From NCBI GenBank assembly GCA_020746105.1, contig CM036639.1, positions 1,178,001-1,242,000 on the forward strand: 64,000 nucleotides of DNA, given 5' to 3'. How positions within the stretch are numbered: position 1 is the stretch's first letter; every line of letters begins with the position of its first letter. Below are positions 25,301-45,600 of the stretch, in pieces. Origin of the DNA: Trogon surrucura. Taxonomy: Eukaryota > Chordata > Aves > Trogoniformes > Trogonidae. Under the pieces are notes generated by a model, which was not told the DNA's origin, ran no database searches, and saw nothing but the letters and a program-made list of their open reading frames with translations. The position numbers and the translations under genes were made by a program.

Positions 25301-25873
25301 CACCAGCGTCTCGCAGAGCTGCCGCGCCGTCGTCCCCGCCGACGCCTCCAGCGAGCGGCACGCCCCGTCCTCGCCGAACACCTTCACCACCTGCCGGCAA
25401 CGCGCCGGGGAGGGCGTCAGGGCCCCCTAGAGCTGAGGGGACCCCCACCACGTGCGCCAGCATCCTTGCCCCCCAACTCACGTGGGAGGTGGCTTCACGG
25501 GGGGGGCCCTGCCCCAGGGCCGGGCTGCTGAGGATGGGCGAGTTGGAGGGGCTGCAGAGCTCGGGGAAGGGGTTGGGGATGCTGGGCAGCGACGAGGCGC
25601 GCGGTTCCTCCTCCGACGGCTGACGGCTGCGGGCAGAGAGAGGCTGAGCTCCCGCAGAATCCCCCCTGGTCCCCGCTGCAACACACCGGACCCCACCGCC
25701 CCCCAAGCCTCAGCATCCCCCACCCACCTGATGCCGTGGATGAAGAGGGGCTGGGAGCGCTTCACCTCGGGCGGCCCCTCGCCCCCGTCCCGCTCGCTGG
25801 GGACCCCCTCCGGCTCCGCGTTGCCCGGCCCGGGGGGCTCCCGGAGGCTGCTCTGCTGAGCCCCCCCGTCCAT
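22332..25873 (-). CDS. GRB7: GRB7 growth factor receptor-bound adaptor
   Basis: Cytoplasmic adaptor that docks on phosphotyrosines of ERBB2 and other receptors. Fourteen coding exons (minus): 25873-25728, 25626-25482, 25390-25234, 25156-25035, 24926-24849, 24748-24611, 24535-24425, 24294-24196, 23658-23578, 23492-23376, 23297-23237, 23140-23053, 22649-22556, 22478-22332; 527 residues against 532 in human. Order: N-terminal proline-containing region ([26 protein letters not shown]), Ras-associating domain ([15 protein letters not shown] to VVEVQSSWP), PH domain ([18 protein letters not shown] to [11 protein letters not shown]), BPS segment ([12 protein letters not shown] to EEAQAW), and SH2 domain ([34 protein letters not shown]) ending CTCVAL. 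The start exon has an acceptor just upstream (exon begins 25881), so at least one non-coding 5' exon lies further right. GRB7 neighbours its receptor ERBB2, as in human. Confidence 0.96.
23820..24160. repeat. Minisatellite with higher-order period in GRB7 intron 8
   Basis: Roughly 10-base C-rich units (CCCCAGCATC, CCTCCAACGC and similar) fill most of the intron. A longer block beginning near 23855 recurs at 23969 with only one or two changes over more than 70 bases, a higher-order period of 114 bases. Both copies carry the rarer marker GCTCGAGCATC. Confidence 0.9.
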
Positions 25874-25881
25874 GGCATTAT

Positions 25882-28800
25882 CTGGGGAGGGGGGGAGAGA
25901 GCGGGTCCTGCACTGCACGAGGCTCCGGGTCATCACCACCGCGTGTGTGGGGATGGGGTGTGTGGAGGGGTCTGTGTCTGGCTTCCACATGTGCCAGCGG
26001 CCGCCAGGGCATGGTGGGCATGACTCGACACTGTGCCTCCTGGGGGTCCCCATCCCCTCAGCTCTGTCCCAGCGCAGGACCTGGGGGACCAGAGGGGGAG
26101 TGCAGCCCCTACAAGACCGCCGAGAACCCCCCAGTGCCGCTGCTTCCCACGCGGGACCCTCTTTGGAACCCCGGGGTCACCACAGCGAATCTGGTGGCAC
26201 TGGGAGACACCGGCGAAGCTGAACAGGACCAAAGGGAGCTGGGCTGAGCTTTCCCGTGCCGGGCTGAGCGCCGGTGGGCGAGCACGGCGCGGCGGGAGCA
26301 GGAAGGGGAGCGTGGCGGCGGCCCGGCCCAGACACCTCCTCGGGTCCGGCCAAACCAGTTCTGGCGGCCGCTCCCAGCTCCACCTCACCGCGCTGGCATC
26401 CGCGCCGGGGCGGCCGCGCCGGCAAGCCGGGGGCGAAGGAGCCGGCGCCCGCGCCCGCCGTGGGAACTGCCCCGAGCTCGCCTGCCGGCGCGGCCCCCCG
26501 CACCGTGGCGTCGCCCCTCACCCCCACCGGGGCCGGGAGCCAGCGCCCGTGCGGTGCCACGGAGCTCGGTGCGGGCAACGCGGGTGCTGGCCGGCGCCCT
26601 GGCTTCGGCCACACAATGGTGTGGGGAAGGACAGCGGGTGCGAGCGGCTCAGGGCTCGGCGCAGGCTCCGGGGCCGTCCGGCACGCGGCACACGTAAGCC
26701 ACGCGCGGCACCCGCGGCCGTGCCGGCGGCGCTCGGTGGCCACGGGCACAGACATGCCGGGCCCTGCCGCTGCCGGGGAGCCACCCGGGGAACGGTTAAT
26801 CATTCATGTGCTGCCCGTCCCCGTCCTCTGGCCGGCCCGGGGTCCAAGTCCATGGCCAGGCAGAACCGATGCCATCACACGGCTGCCACCACTGTCCCCA
26901 TCCCTGCCACGTCCCCGTCCCTCCCCTGGCTGTCCCACCGGTACGGATGCCCCGCTCTACCCCTGCTCCCCTGCCCCGGCTGTGCCGGCGGGGGGGCAAG
27001 GGGGGACATGGGGACAGCCAGGGGGATGGTGCCCACGGTGGGACACAGGGCAGGGCCACCCCAAGCCACACCAGGGACACTAGAGGGGCTGATGGGGGAT
27101 GTGACAGATGAATACCCTGCAGGGCACTGGGACGGTGGCACAGCCCTGCCACCAACCTGCCAGGCCATCCACGTGGCCTCAGGTCACCCCAATGCCAGCC
27201 CTGTCCTGGTGGCTGTGACGGGGCTCTGATGGGGTGGTGATGATGGTGGGGACACTGGGACAAACTGGGGGACCAGGGCCTTAGGGCTATGGAGTAAGAG
27301 GATCAGGGCCACCTGGGCCACCACAGTTGTGAGGAGGGGGAACTGGGGTTGTTCTGACCTGGGCCACCAAGGTTAGGAACAGCAGGGACCAAACCCACTG
27401 AGTTTAGGGGACAGGGTCCTAAGGGCCACCAAGTTTAATGGACGGAGTCCCAGGGTCACCAACGCTAAGGTGCAGGGTCCCAGGGCCAGCAGGACTGTGG
27501 GGCGGGGAGACTGGGGGACATTGAGGCCATGGGATGGGATCCCAGGGCCACCAAGGCTATAGGGAAGGGGAACCTGGGCCACCAGGGCTATTGGATGGGG
27601 TCCCAAGGCCACCAGGTTAGTAAACAGAGACCCAGCACCGCCCCACCTGTAGGGCAGGGTTCCCAGGGCCACCAGGATTAAGGGACAGGGTTCCAGGGCC
27701 ACCAAGTCTCAAGGATGGGATCCCAGGGCCAGCAGGGTCAGGGGACAGGATCCCAGGGCCAGCAGGGCTATGAGATGGGGTCCCAGGGCACCCAGCTGCG
27801 GGCAGGGGTCCCGGCGGGTGCCGAGGCGGTGGGGCGGGGGTCCCTGGGCCACCGGGGCTGCGGGGCTGGGGGTGCAGAGGCTGCGGGGCGGCGGCGGCGA
27901 GGCCGTGCCGGGGCGGCAGAGGAGGAAGAGCTGGGAGGAAGGTGGGAGGGAAAGGGCGGGGGGCGAAACGGGGGTCCGGGGTCACGCCGGCAGGATGGGG
28001 GCTGCCATCCCAGCTGTCCCACGGCGCGGGGGACTCCCACCCCAGCCCCGCTCCTACCTGCAGGCGCCCGCCACGTCCCGCCACCCTCCTGCCGGACCGG
28101 GGATTCCTGTTCTCCCCGGCTTTATCTACCTGCGCCAGCTCCCGCCCCCGCCTGACATCATGCTGCCCCGGGCCGGCTGCCGCCACCCGGCCCCCCGTGT
28201 CACCCACGGGTGTCCCCCCGCTTCCCCAGCCCCGGGATGGAGCATCCAGCCTCGCCCTGTACCGGCACTGGGGGGGGACACCAAGACCCCCAAACCCACC
28301 CACAGCCCCACGACCCCGCGGTGGTGATGGGGAGTTTCCCACAATGCACTGGGGTGACCCGAGGAGCTGAGATGGGGGGACAGAGCCTGGGGGGGGGGGA
28401 CTCAGAACCCTGGGGTGGTCCTAGGGGTGAGGGTCTGGCTGCCTCGGCCTCGGTGTCCTCTGGGGGTCCCCAGGCTGGAGGGTTTGGGCTGAGGCTCCCC
28501 TGCGACCCACGCGTGGGGGCTGGAAGGGCTCCATGGGCTGGGGGGGTCTCACGGGGGGAGCTCAGGGACTGGGGCACACGGGGACCCTGTGGGGGTGTGG
28601 AGTCTCCTTCGGGGGGGGGGGTCTCACGCAGGTGGCAGGTCCCCGGGGGTTTGGAAGGTTGTGGGGACCCCGTGGGATGGGGGGACCCAACTGAGGTCCC
28701 TTAGGAGCTCTGCGGGGGGTCCCGTGTGCCCAGAGAGCGGGGACCCTTGTGGGTGTCCCCACGGGGGGGGGGGGGGGTGTCCCCACGGGGGTCCCTGGGG

Positions 28801-29013
28801 GGGACGCCGAGGACTCCATGTGGATCCCGTGGGCCCGTGGATGATCCCTGGGGAGGGGGGGCTGCAGAGCTCCACAGGACCGCCGGGGGATGCGGGGACA
28901 GAGGGTCCCCCGAAGGCGGGGGGGGGGGGGGTGTCGCCCTGCGCTCCTCCCGCCCAGCAGGGGGCGCGGCGGGGCCGCCCGGAGCAGACAAGAGGAGCGG
29001 CGCAGCGCGGCCG
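25882..29013. other. GRB7-MIEN1 divergent intergenic region
   Basis: Head-to-head spacer of about 3.1 kb that should contain the GRB7 promoter and its non-coding first exon(s), which I cannot place. It has a CpG-rich core at about 26.25-26.75 kb, a minisatellite at 27.27-27.80 kb, and a second GC-rich stretch approaching MIEN1 with a G run near 28767-28780. No conserved coding sequence was seen. Confidence 0.55.
27270..27800. repeat. Approximately 31-bp minisatellite upstream of GRB7
   Basis: Diverged tandem units built around TCCCAGGGCCACCAGG plus a variable AAGGGACAGGG part recur at about 31-base spacing, for example near 27540, 27600, 27660, 27690 and 27720. The copies show many substitutions and small indels. 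Confidence 0.85.
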
Positions 29014-29048
29014 CCGGAAGCGCCGCGTCACGTGGCGGCACCCGGAAG
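29014..29048 (+). promoter_or_regulatory. MIEN1 core promoter: E-box flanked by two ETS sites
   Basis: CCGGAAG (29014-29020), CACGTG (29029-29034) and CCGGAAG (29042-29048) lie within 60 bases upstream of the MIEN1 ATG, in CpG-rich DNA with no TATA box. This is typical of a housekeeping promoter. The motifs are visible; their use is inferred. Confidence 0.55.
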
Positions 29049-29069
29049 CGAGCGGCGGGAGCGGCGGCG

Positions 29070-30514
29070 ATGAGCGGCGGGGCCGAGGCGGCGGCGGCGG
29101 CCGGGGCCGAGCGGCGGGTCCGCATCGTGGTGGAGTACTGGTGAGCGCCCGGGCCGCTTCCCCTGGTGCCGCTCCGCCGCCCGCGGGAGGTGTGGGGCGC
29201 TGCCGGGGGCGAGGAACCGGCGGGGAGGGGGAGGCCGAGCGGCGGGAGGGGGCGGGAGGGGGCGGGAGGGGCCCGGAGGGGGCGGTGGGTGCCGGGGGCA
29301 GCAACTGGGGGAGCCGGGACGCGGCATCCGGAGCTCTGGGCAGGTTTTCAAGCATCTGGGACGGTTAAGAGGGGCTTGAGGAGGGGGATTTGGCGGGGGG
29401 GGGGAGCTGAGGAGCGGGTGGGCCGTAGGGGAGCGAGATGGGGGTGGGCTGAGAGGGGTGGGGGGCTGGGGGGGGGGGGCGTGGGGGTGGGTGCTGGGGG
29501 GCTCCTTAGCTCGGGGTGGGGTTGGGCGGGGAGGGTGTGGGCGAGGGGTGCTGTCAGGGCCCGCCCACGCCGCGGACCCAACTCTCATCCGCTGCCCCCC
29601 GCCCCCAGCGAGCCCTGCGGCTTCGAGCCCACCTACCAGGAGCTGGCGAGCGCCGTGAAGGAGGAGTACCCCGACATCGAGATCGAGTCCAGGCTGGGGG
29701 GCACAGGTACGGGCCGGCGCTGTGTGGAGTTCACTGCTGGGCAACCCCAGCCCCAGCCCCTGCAGCGGTGCTGGGCGTCAGCCCCGTCCTTGGGGAGGAC
29801 AGGGGGGGCTGAGCTGGTTGAAACCTCGCGGTGAGGCTGGGGGGGTTGTGCCCTGGTTGTCCGAGTGCTGCGTTTCCCAGGGGCTGCCCCTTGCAGGGAT
29901 CTTGTGGGCAGAGACTCTGGAGCCTGGGATTCCGCCAGGAGCCCCCCTGAGCTCTGCAGGGGTGCACTGGGTGCTCTCTCAGGCAGGAGCACGGCTTACA
30001 GCTCAGCCCTGTGTTGCTTTTAAGGTGCCTTTGAGATTGAGATCAACGGGCAGCTGGTCTTCTCCAAGCTGGAGAACGGAGGCTTTCCCTACGAGAAGGA
30101 CGTAAGTACCCAGTCCCGCAGGGTCCGTGCATCAGCCGGGCTGGTGGCAGCAGGGAGGTTTTCCCCTCCTCCCCCCTGACCTCTCCATTTCATCACACGC
30201 CAGCACTGCCCAAGCTCACAATCCCCTCGGGTCTTGTTGCCTTTCCTGCCACCTTCCTGGGGGCTGCTCCAGGCCTCGCTGTGACGTGGTGCAAGTGTGA
30301 GGAGAGGTAGGGAGGGTTCTTGGGAGCTCCTGCCTCGGCGTGGCTGCGATTTGGGCCGGTGGCACTCGCTGACCCCCACCCCGAGTGCTCCGCACCCCGC
30401 AGCGCAACCCCCTCCCCTCTGTCTCTTCAGCTGATCGAAGCGATTCGCCGAGCGAGGAATGGGGAACCGCTGGAGAAAATCACCAACAGCCGCCCCCCCT
30501 GCGTCATCCTGTAG
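29070..30514 (+). CDS. MIEN1: MIEN1 (C17orf37), SelW-like prenylated protein
   Basis: Small thioredoxin-fold protein of the Rdx/SelW family; in mammals it is membrane-attached by prenylation and promotes cell migration. Exons: 29070-29140, 29609-29706, 30025-30101, 30431-30514 (TAG), 109 residues (human 115). Order: an alanine/glycine-rich start, RVRIVVEY, the CEPC redox-type motif whose first Cys codon (TG plus C) is split by intron 1, an ITAM-like [15 protein letters not shown], the core [18 protein letters not shown], and the C-terminal CVIL prenylation box. SelW proteins carry selenocysteine in CxxU; here both residues are Cys codons. The N-terminus is slightly shorter than human. The gene is convergent with ERBB2. 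Confidence 0.97.
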
Positions 30515-31250
30515 CCCCGCGTGCAGCCGGCGTCTCCCGGCGCCCTCGGCTTCCCCTCGCGCCGCTCCTCGCCGCCTTCGTTGACCTCCTGCGTGACGGG
30601 AACATCGGGGGCGCGCGGGAGCGTAAGGAGCCTCCCGGGGAGCGCAGCCGCGGGAGCCAGAGCTGGGATGGGCAGAGCTGCGGTACTGGTGTCACTGGGG
30701 GGGTCATTCTGGCCCATCCCTCGGGGTCACACCCCTGCTGGGCCTGACCTGCGGCGGGGGGGGTCCTTTGCCTTCCCCCTTCCTCTGCACTTGCCCCGTT
30801 TTCTGTGCCCAGCAACGCAGGGGGGGTTTCCCCTCCCTCAGCCACTGGGGATTTGGCCCCCCCTTCCCTCCGTGAACGCCCAGGCTGGGTGTTGGAGGGG
30901 ACTTCGCAGCTCCAGACCTCCCAGCAGGTTAACACAGAGGGAAAAAAAAAAACCCCACTTGCTGTAAACTTCAGCGTGATTCGTTAATGATTAAGTCTCT
31001 CCTGTCACTGTTTAAACCAGTGCGAGGGAACCGGCTGCCCCAGCCGGGCATGGGAACCCCGGCTCGGCTCCGTCCCCACGGCCGAGAGGTTTATTTAACA
31101 GCCACAAGCGTCCCCCTCCTCCCCGTTCTCAGGCTCTCAGCTCTCGCTCCCTGCCTGTAATGACTCTGCCTCTCGCCGCAGGGCAGCCGAGCCGGCCGAG
31201 GGGCCCCCTATTTATTCTATACTGTGTATAAACCCAACAGCCCGACGCCG

Positions 31251-31256
31251 AATAAA
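31251..31256 (+). terminator. MIEN1 polyadenylation signal (AATAAA)
   Basis: AATAAA 740 bases after the MIEN1 stop codon, preceded by an A/T-rich stretch (31208-31230). It marks a 3'UTR of about 0.75 kb. Confidence 0.85.
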
Positions 31257-31279
31257 GGATGGAGAACGTGGCCCCTCTC

Positions 31280-32075
31280 GTGTCCCTCGAGTTACGGGGG
31301 TGGGACGCGGGCACCGAGGCACAAAAACGGGGTCGGATGAGGTCCTGTCCCCTGCCTGCCCTGCCCGCCGTCGGTGGCAGCGTTGGGGCTTTTCCCCTCC
31401 AGGTAAGTGGGTCCTGCCCGTTGCTGGGCCAAGGCCAGGAGGGAGGTGACATGATGTCCCCCCCACCCTGGGGAGATGAAGCTGGGAACCACGCAGACAA
31501 GCGGAGAGAGTAGATAAAAAAAACAACCAATGTACAATTATCAAATATACATCTCGGCGCGATACAGTCGGCTTCTAAAAGGATCCAGGAGGAGCCGGGA
31601 CGCGAGCCCGGCGCCCGCCTGCTCTCAGTGCAAGTCCGTGTGTCCCGGCGCGGCTGGGGCCGGGGGAGGAGGGCGGCGATCACGGGATGAGCCGGACCGG
31701 GATGGCCCGGAAAGGCAGCTGGTGGCCGAGGAGCCTTTGGGGTGACGGCGGGGGCTGTCCCCCTCCAGGGCTGAGCTCTCCAGGCTGCGCCCGGTCACGG
31801 TGTGAGCACCGGCTCAGCACAGCTTGTGGGTCTCCCCCGCCGGTGCCCAGCTCTGGGGAGGGCACCCGGCAGGAAGGGTGACCCCCTCTCTGTCCCCGCG
31901 CTGGCTGCCGTGCTGTCCTACAGCATCCTGGTCTCTCCCAGCCCTCTGGGGTCGGAGTCACCCCGTGGCGTTGGCCCCGCGTCCTCTGCTCACCGCACGC
32001 CGGCCCTCCCTGAGCTGCCTCAGCGAAGTTGGGGGGGGGTGTTAGGGTAGGGGGGGTTCTCTCCACGGCCCGGCC
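31280..32075 (-). other. ERBB2 3'UTR and MIEN1-ERBB2 convergent junction
   Basis: The ERBB2 3'UTR presumably covers about 31510-32075 on the minus strand. It ends near an A/T-rich segment (31510-31560) containing TGTATATTTGATAATTG in the ERBB2 direction. I found no canonical AATAAA, so the end is approximate. Fewer than 300 bases may separate the two convergent transcripts. Confidence 0.5.
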
Positions 32076-41210
<9,135 letters not shown>

Positions 41211-41726
41211 GGTGCTCAGCGCGGGCCGCGGCCCATGGCCCCCCGCCGGCCGCTCCGGGAAAGTTTGCGGAGCGGAGCCGCCGCCTCCTCCCGCCGCTCC
41301 CGGGCTCCGCCTCGCGGGGCCGCGCCGCGATCCCGGCCCCCGGCCCCGGGCGAGGGCGCGCCGCCGCCGCCCCCCCCCCCCCCCCGCCACCCCTCCCCGC
41401 GCGCTCCCGCCGCCCCCGCCCGCCCCGACCCCCCCCCATCGGCAACAACCGGGACCCCCCGCCCCGGGAATCGCCGTCCCGGGGGTTCTGCTGCGGCCGC
41501 CCCGGGGGGTTCCGGGGGGGGGTCGGGGGGGTGCGGAGGCTCCTCCGTGGGGTCGCCCGGATCAGGGGGACACACACACACACACGAGCCCCGTCCCCTC
41601 GGCTGCCCCGGCGGGGCCGCGGGTGTCCCCGGTGCGAGGGACGGTAACGCTGCTCCCGGGGACGGGGAGGGGGACAGTCTCGGGGGGTCTGGGGGGGGAC
41701 AGGAGGCCGGGCACCGGGAGGCCTGG

Positions 41727-42175
41727 GGTGCAGGGACAGTCCTGGACTGCGGGGACAATTCAGGGGTGCGGGGACAATCCAGGGGTGCAGGGACAGTCCT
41801 GGGGTGCAGGGACAGTCCTGGGGTGCGGGACAATCCAGGGGTGCAGGGACAGTCCTGGGGTGCGGGGACAATTCAGGGGTGTGGGGACAATCCAGGGGTG
41901 CAGGGACAGTCCTGGGGTGCAGGGACAGTCCTGGGGTGCGGGGACAATTCAGGGGTGTGGGGACAATCCAGGGGTGCAGGGACAGTCCTGGGGTGCCGGG
42001 ACAGTCCTGGGGTGCGGGGACAGTCCTGGGGTGTGGGGACAATCCAGGGGTGCAGGGACAGTCCTGGGGTGCGGGGACAATTCAGGGGTGTGGGGACAAT
42101 CCAGGGGTGCGGGGACAGTCCAGGGGTGCGGGGACAGTCCTGGGGTGCGGGGACAGTGCCGGGGTGCGGGGGCAG
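41727..42175. repeat. 19-bp minisatellite between ERBB2 and PGAP3, about 23 copies
   Basis: The unit GGGGTGCGGGGACAGTCCT (variants ACAATCCA and ACAATTCA) repeats at a strict 19-base period, with occasional 18-base copies (for example from 41820). It fills a third of the spacer between the divergent ERBB2 and PGAP3 starts. The plus strand is G-rich with two G4 runs per unit. Because 19 is not a multiple of three, it opens long repetitive ORFs in several frames. Confidence 0.97.
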
Positions 42176-42621
42176 CCTGGCAGCACCCAGTGTGTCCCCA
42201 CGAGGTGACCCCGGAGCTGGCGCTCGTGCCCCACCTCGGTCACCAGCCCCGGTGCCGCCTCTGGCCCCCGGGTGCGGGGAGGACACGCGGGGTCCCCCGG
42301 GAGCGTCGCAGCCCGCGCCGGGCCCCCCCCGAGCCGGGCAGAACAGGCCCTGCCGCATCCGCCGCTGCCACCGGCGACCCCCGGGGGAGAGCACGGCCGC
42401 CACCCGGGGTCCCGCAGGGCCGGGGCCTGCGCTGCCCACCCCGAGGCGGAGACGGCCCGTCCGCGCTGCCGCCGGGCCCCGAGCCCCGCCGGGGTCCCCG
42501 CACCCCCTCCCCGGGCCCGAACCCCCGGAACGGCCGTGCGGGGGGGGGGGGATGTATCCCATGAGCCTCTGCGGAGGCACCGGAGGGGGGGATATATCCC
42601 ATGGTGCCCCGCGCCGCCCCC

Positions 42622-42642
42622 GTTTCCGCTGCAGGCCGGAAG
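42622..42642 (+). promoter_or_regulatory. PGAP3 proximal ETS-like sites
   Basis: CCGGAAG at 42636-42642 and a reverse-strand CGGAAA at 42622-42627 lie within 40 bases of the PGAP3 ATG, in TATA-less CpG-rich sequence. Motif-level inference only. Confidence 0.4.
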
Positions 42643-42660
42643 CGGCCGGGCCGGGCGGTG

Positions 42661-45600
42661 ATGGCGGCCGGCGGCGCGGCGCGGGCCGCGCTGCTGTTGC
42701 TGCTGGGGGCGGCGGCGGGGCCGGGCCCGGCCCGGGGCTCGCAGGGGGACCGGGAGCCGCTGTACCGGGAGTGCCTGGGCCGCTGCGAGCGGCAGAACTG
42801 CTCGGGGGCGGCGCTGCGGCACTTCCGCGCCCGCCAACCGCTCTACATGGGCCTGACAGGTACCGCCCCCCCCGCGCCCCGATTGGCCGCCGCGCGCGCG
42901 CGCACGCCTGGCAGGCCCCGCCCACCCCGGAGGCCACGCCCCCCCCGCGAGTGGGTGGGTGGGTGGGCGGGGCCGGGAGGCGGACTGGGAGGCACTGGGA
43001 TGGACTGGGATGGACTGGGGCCGGGCTGGGGCGCGCTGGGGCTGGCGACGGCCGTGCCCGGGGTCACTGGGCCGTACTGGGGGGGCACTGGGCCATACTG
43101 GGGGACACTAGACCGTACTGGGAGGGCACTGGGCCATACTGGGGGGGCACTGGGCCGTGCCGGTTCTGTGCTGAGGGTCACAGGTCCCTGCTGGGGGAGC
43201 GGTTGAGCTGTGTTGGTGGAACTGGGCCATGCTGGTGGCGATTTGGCTGTGCTGGGTGTCGCCAGGACGTGCTGGGGGGACACTGGGCCATACTGGGAGT
43301 TGCTGGCAGCCGCTCGGGGAAGTGCCCTGCCTGCACCCGGCACAGAGAGGGGGCTCCCTGAGCCACACGGTGACCCCCACCCATCTCCCCCTCACCTCAA
43401 CTGGGTCCTGGCCACTCCCAGCGTGGTCTGCCCACGCCGCTTGATGGTTTGTACTGGGAGGGACTGGTGCAGGGGGTCACGCGCTCGGTGGCCACCCGCT
43501 GCCACCGCCCGTCTCCCCGGGCGCAGGCTGGACCTGCCGTGACGACTGCAAGTACGAGTGCATGTGGCTGACGGTGCGGCTCTACGTGCAGGGCGGGCAC
43601 AGGGTGCCCCAGTTCCACGGCAAGGTGAGCAGTGGAGGGGGGGGGGGGGCCGGGGAGGGGGGAACCGGGGGTCCCCCTCTGCCCCCTGACACCCCCCCTC
43701 TCCCCTCGCAGTGGCCCTTCTCGCGGTTCCTGTTCTTCCAGGAGCCGGCCTCCGCCTTCGCCTCCTTCCTCAACGGCCTCGCCAGCTTCGTCATGCTGCT
43801 GCGCTACAAAGCCGCCGTCCCCCCGGCCTCCCCCATGTACCCCACGTGTGTCGCCTTCGCCTGGGTGAGCCGTGACGCCCCCCCCCCACCCCCGCGGCCT
43901 GGGGGTGCTGTGCTGTGCCCCCCGTCCCTCGCTGCTCTGGCTGGGGTTGCTTCTCGCAGCCCCCCCCCCCGTGGCCTCAGAGGCGATGGGGAGGCTTTCG
44001 GGGGGGGCTGTCGCGGAACCGGCTCATCAGCAAAGCCCCGCGCAGCTCCCGCTGCCCCCCCTCACGGCTGATTTTCGGGGCACTCGTTCTTCCCTAACGA
44101 GGCTGACGAGCTGCTGGGAGGAACGCGGCCCAGCCGGGGGGGGCTGGCACTTACCTGCTTTGGGTTACCTTTTCTTTCTCAGGTCTCCTTAAATGCCTGG
44201 TTCTGGTCCACTGTCTTCCACACGAGGGACACGGCTGTGACAGAGGTGAGGGACCCCCCCTGGAGCCCCCCTGCCTGCGGGTTCCTCACCCGTGGTCCCC
44301 AAACCTGTGCTGGGGGCCCTGCTGGGGGGAAGGGGGGGCTGTTTGCCAGAGCCACCGGCTCTCCTCCAGCCCCTGGCCTGGCTCACGCAGCTCCCACCCC
44401 GCAGAAACTGGATTATTTCTGCGCTTCGGCCGTTGTCCTGCACTCGGTGTACCTGTGCTGCGTCAGGTGAGCCCAGGTACACGGCGGGGGGGACACACTC
44501 ACTGCTCCCTGCGGCCATGAGCCACCCCTTCCTCCTCCTCCTCCTCCTCCTCCTTACCCCCCCAGGACACTGGGGCTGCGGCGGCCAGCCTTAATCAGCA
44601 TCTTCAGGGCCTTCCTCCTCCTCTTCCTCGCCTGCCACATCTCCTACCTGACCCTCGTCCGCTTCGACTACGGCTACAACATGGCTGCGAACGCGGCCAT
44701 CGGTGAGACCGGGCGCTGGGGTGGGGTCTGGAGCCAGGCTGGGGGGGGGCCGGAGCCAGGCTGGGGGGGACTGGAGCTGGAGCCAGGCTGGGGGGGGCTG
44801 GGGGGGCTGGAGCTGGAGCCAGGCTGGGGGGGCCGGAGCCAGGCTGGGGAGGGGCTGGAGCCAGGCTGGGGGAGCTGGAGCCAGGCTGGGGGGGCTGGAG
44901 CCAGGCTGGGGGGGGCTGGAGCTGGAGCCAGGCTGGGGGGGGCCGGAGCCGGCCCCGCTGCAGGCAGGTGCTCCCTCTCTGCCCCCTGTCCCCACGCCAG
45001 GGCTGCTGAACGTGGCGTGGTGGCTGCGGTGGTGCCTGCAGAACCGCCCGCGCCTGCCCCACGTGTGGAAGTGCGCGGCCGTGGTGCTGCTGCTGCAGGC
45101 GCTGGCGCTGCTGGAGCTCCTCGACTTCCCCCCCCCTCTTCTGGGTGCTGGACGCCCACGCGCTCTGGCACATCGGCACCATCCCCCTCAACGTGCTCTT
45201 CTACAGGTCAGCGCTCCCCCCTCCCCGGCAGACTCCCCTCCTGCCCCAGAAAATGCGGGTGCTGGGCGCCCCAGGCTTTCCCACGGGGTGCTGAGGGCTC
45301 CTCGCTTGAAACTGGGAGCCTGGGGGGCCCCTCTGTTCCCCGGGGGGTGCTCGAGGCCCCTGTCTTGACCCTGGCATGCACAGTCCCCCTCTCTCCTTCT
45401 TGAAGCCGGGGTGCTGGGGGCTCTCTTCTTGCCCCTGGGGTGCTGGAGGGACCCCGCTCCCTGTGTGTGCCCGGTGGGGGCTCCCCCAGTCCCTCGCCCT
45501 CCCACCCAGCGCTGGCAGCTGGGGGGGGCTCCCCCAAGGCGGTGGGGCTGGGGACCTGAGGGCCCCCACTCCCAGCTCCCCAGCTTCTCCCCCTCCCTCT

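Noticed and set aside
29131-29150. MIEN1 as a selenoprotein with an in-frame TGA
   Set aside because: The apparent TGG/TGA at the end of exon 1 is the split Cys codon TG plus C and the donor GTGAGC; once spliced the motif is CEPC with normal Cys codons.
41727-42175. Regular 19-bp repeats as a possible CRISPR-like array
   Set aside because: There are no unique spacers between repeats, the unit is a continuous tandem repeat, and the genome is eukaryotic.
42601-42660. An upstream in-frame ATG for PGAP3 at 42601
   Set aside because: It would add 20 charged residues before the hydrophobic signal peptide; the ATG at 42661 gives a normal signal peptide and family-typical length.
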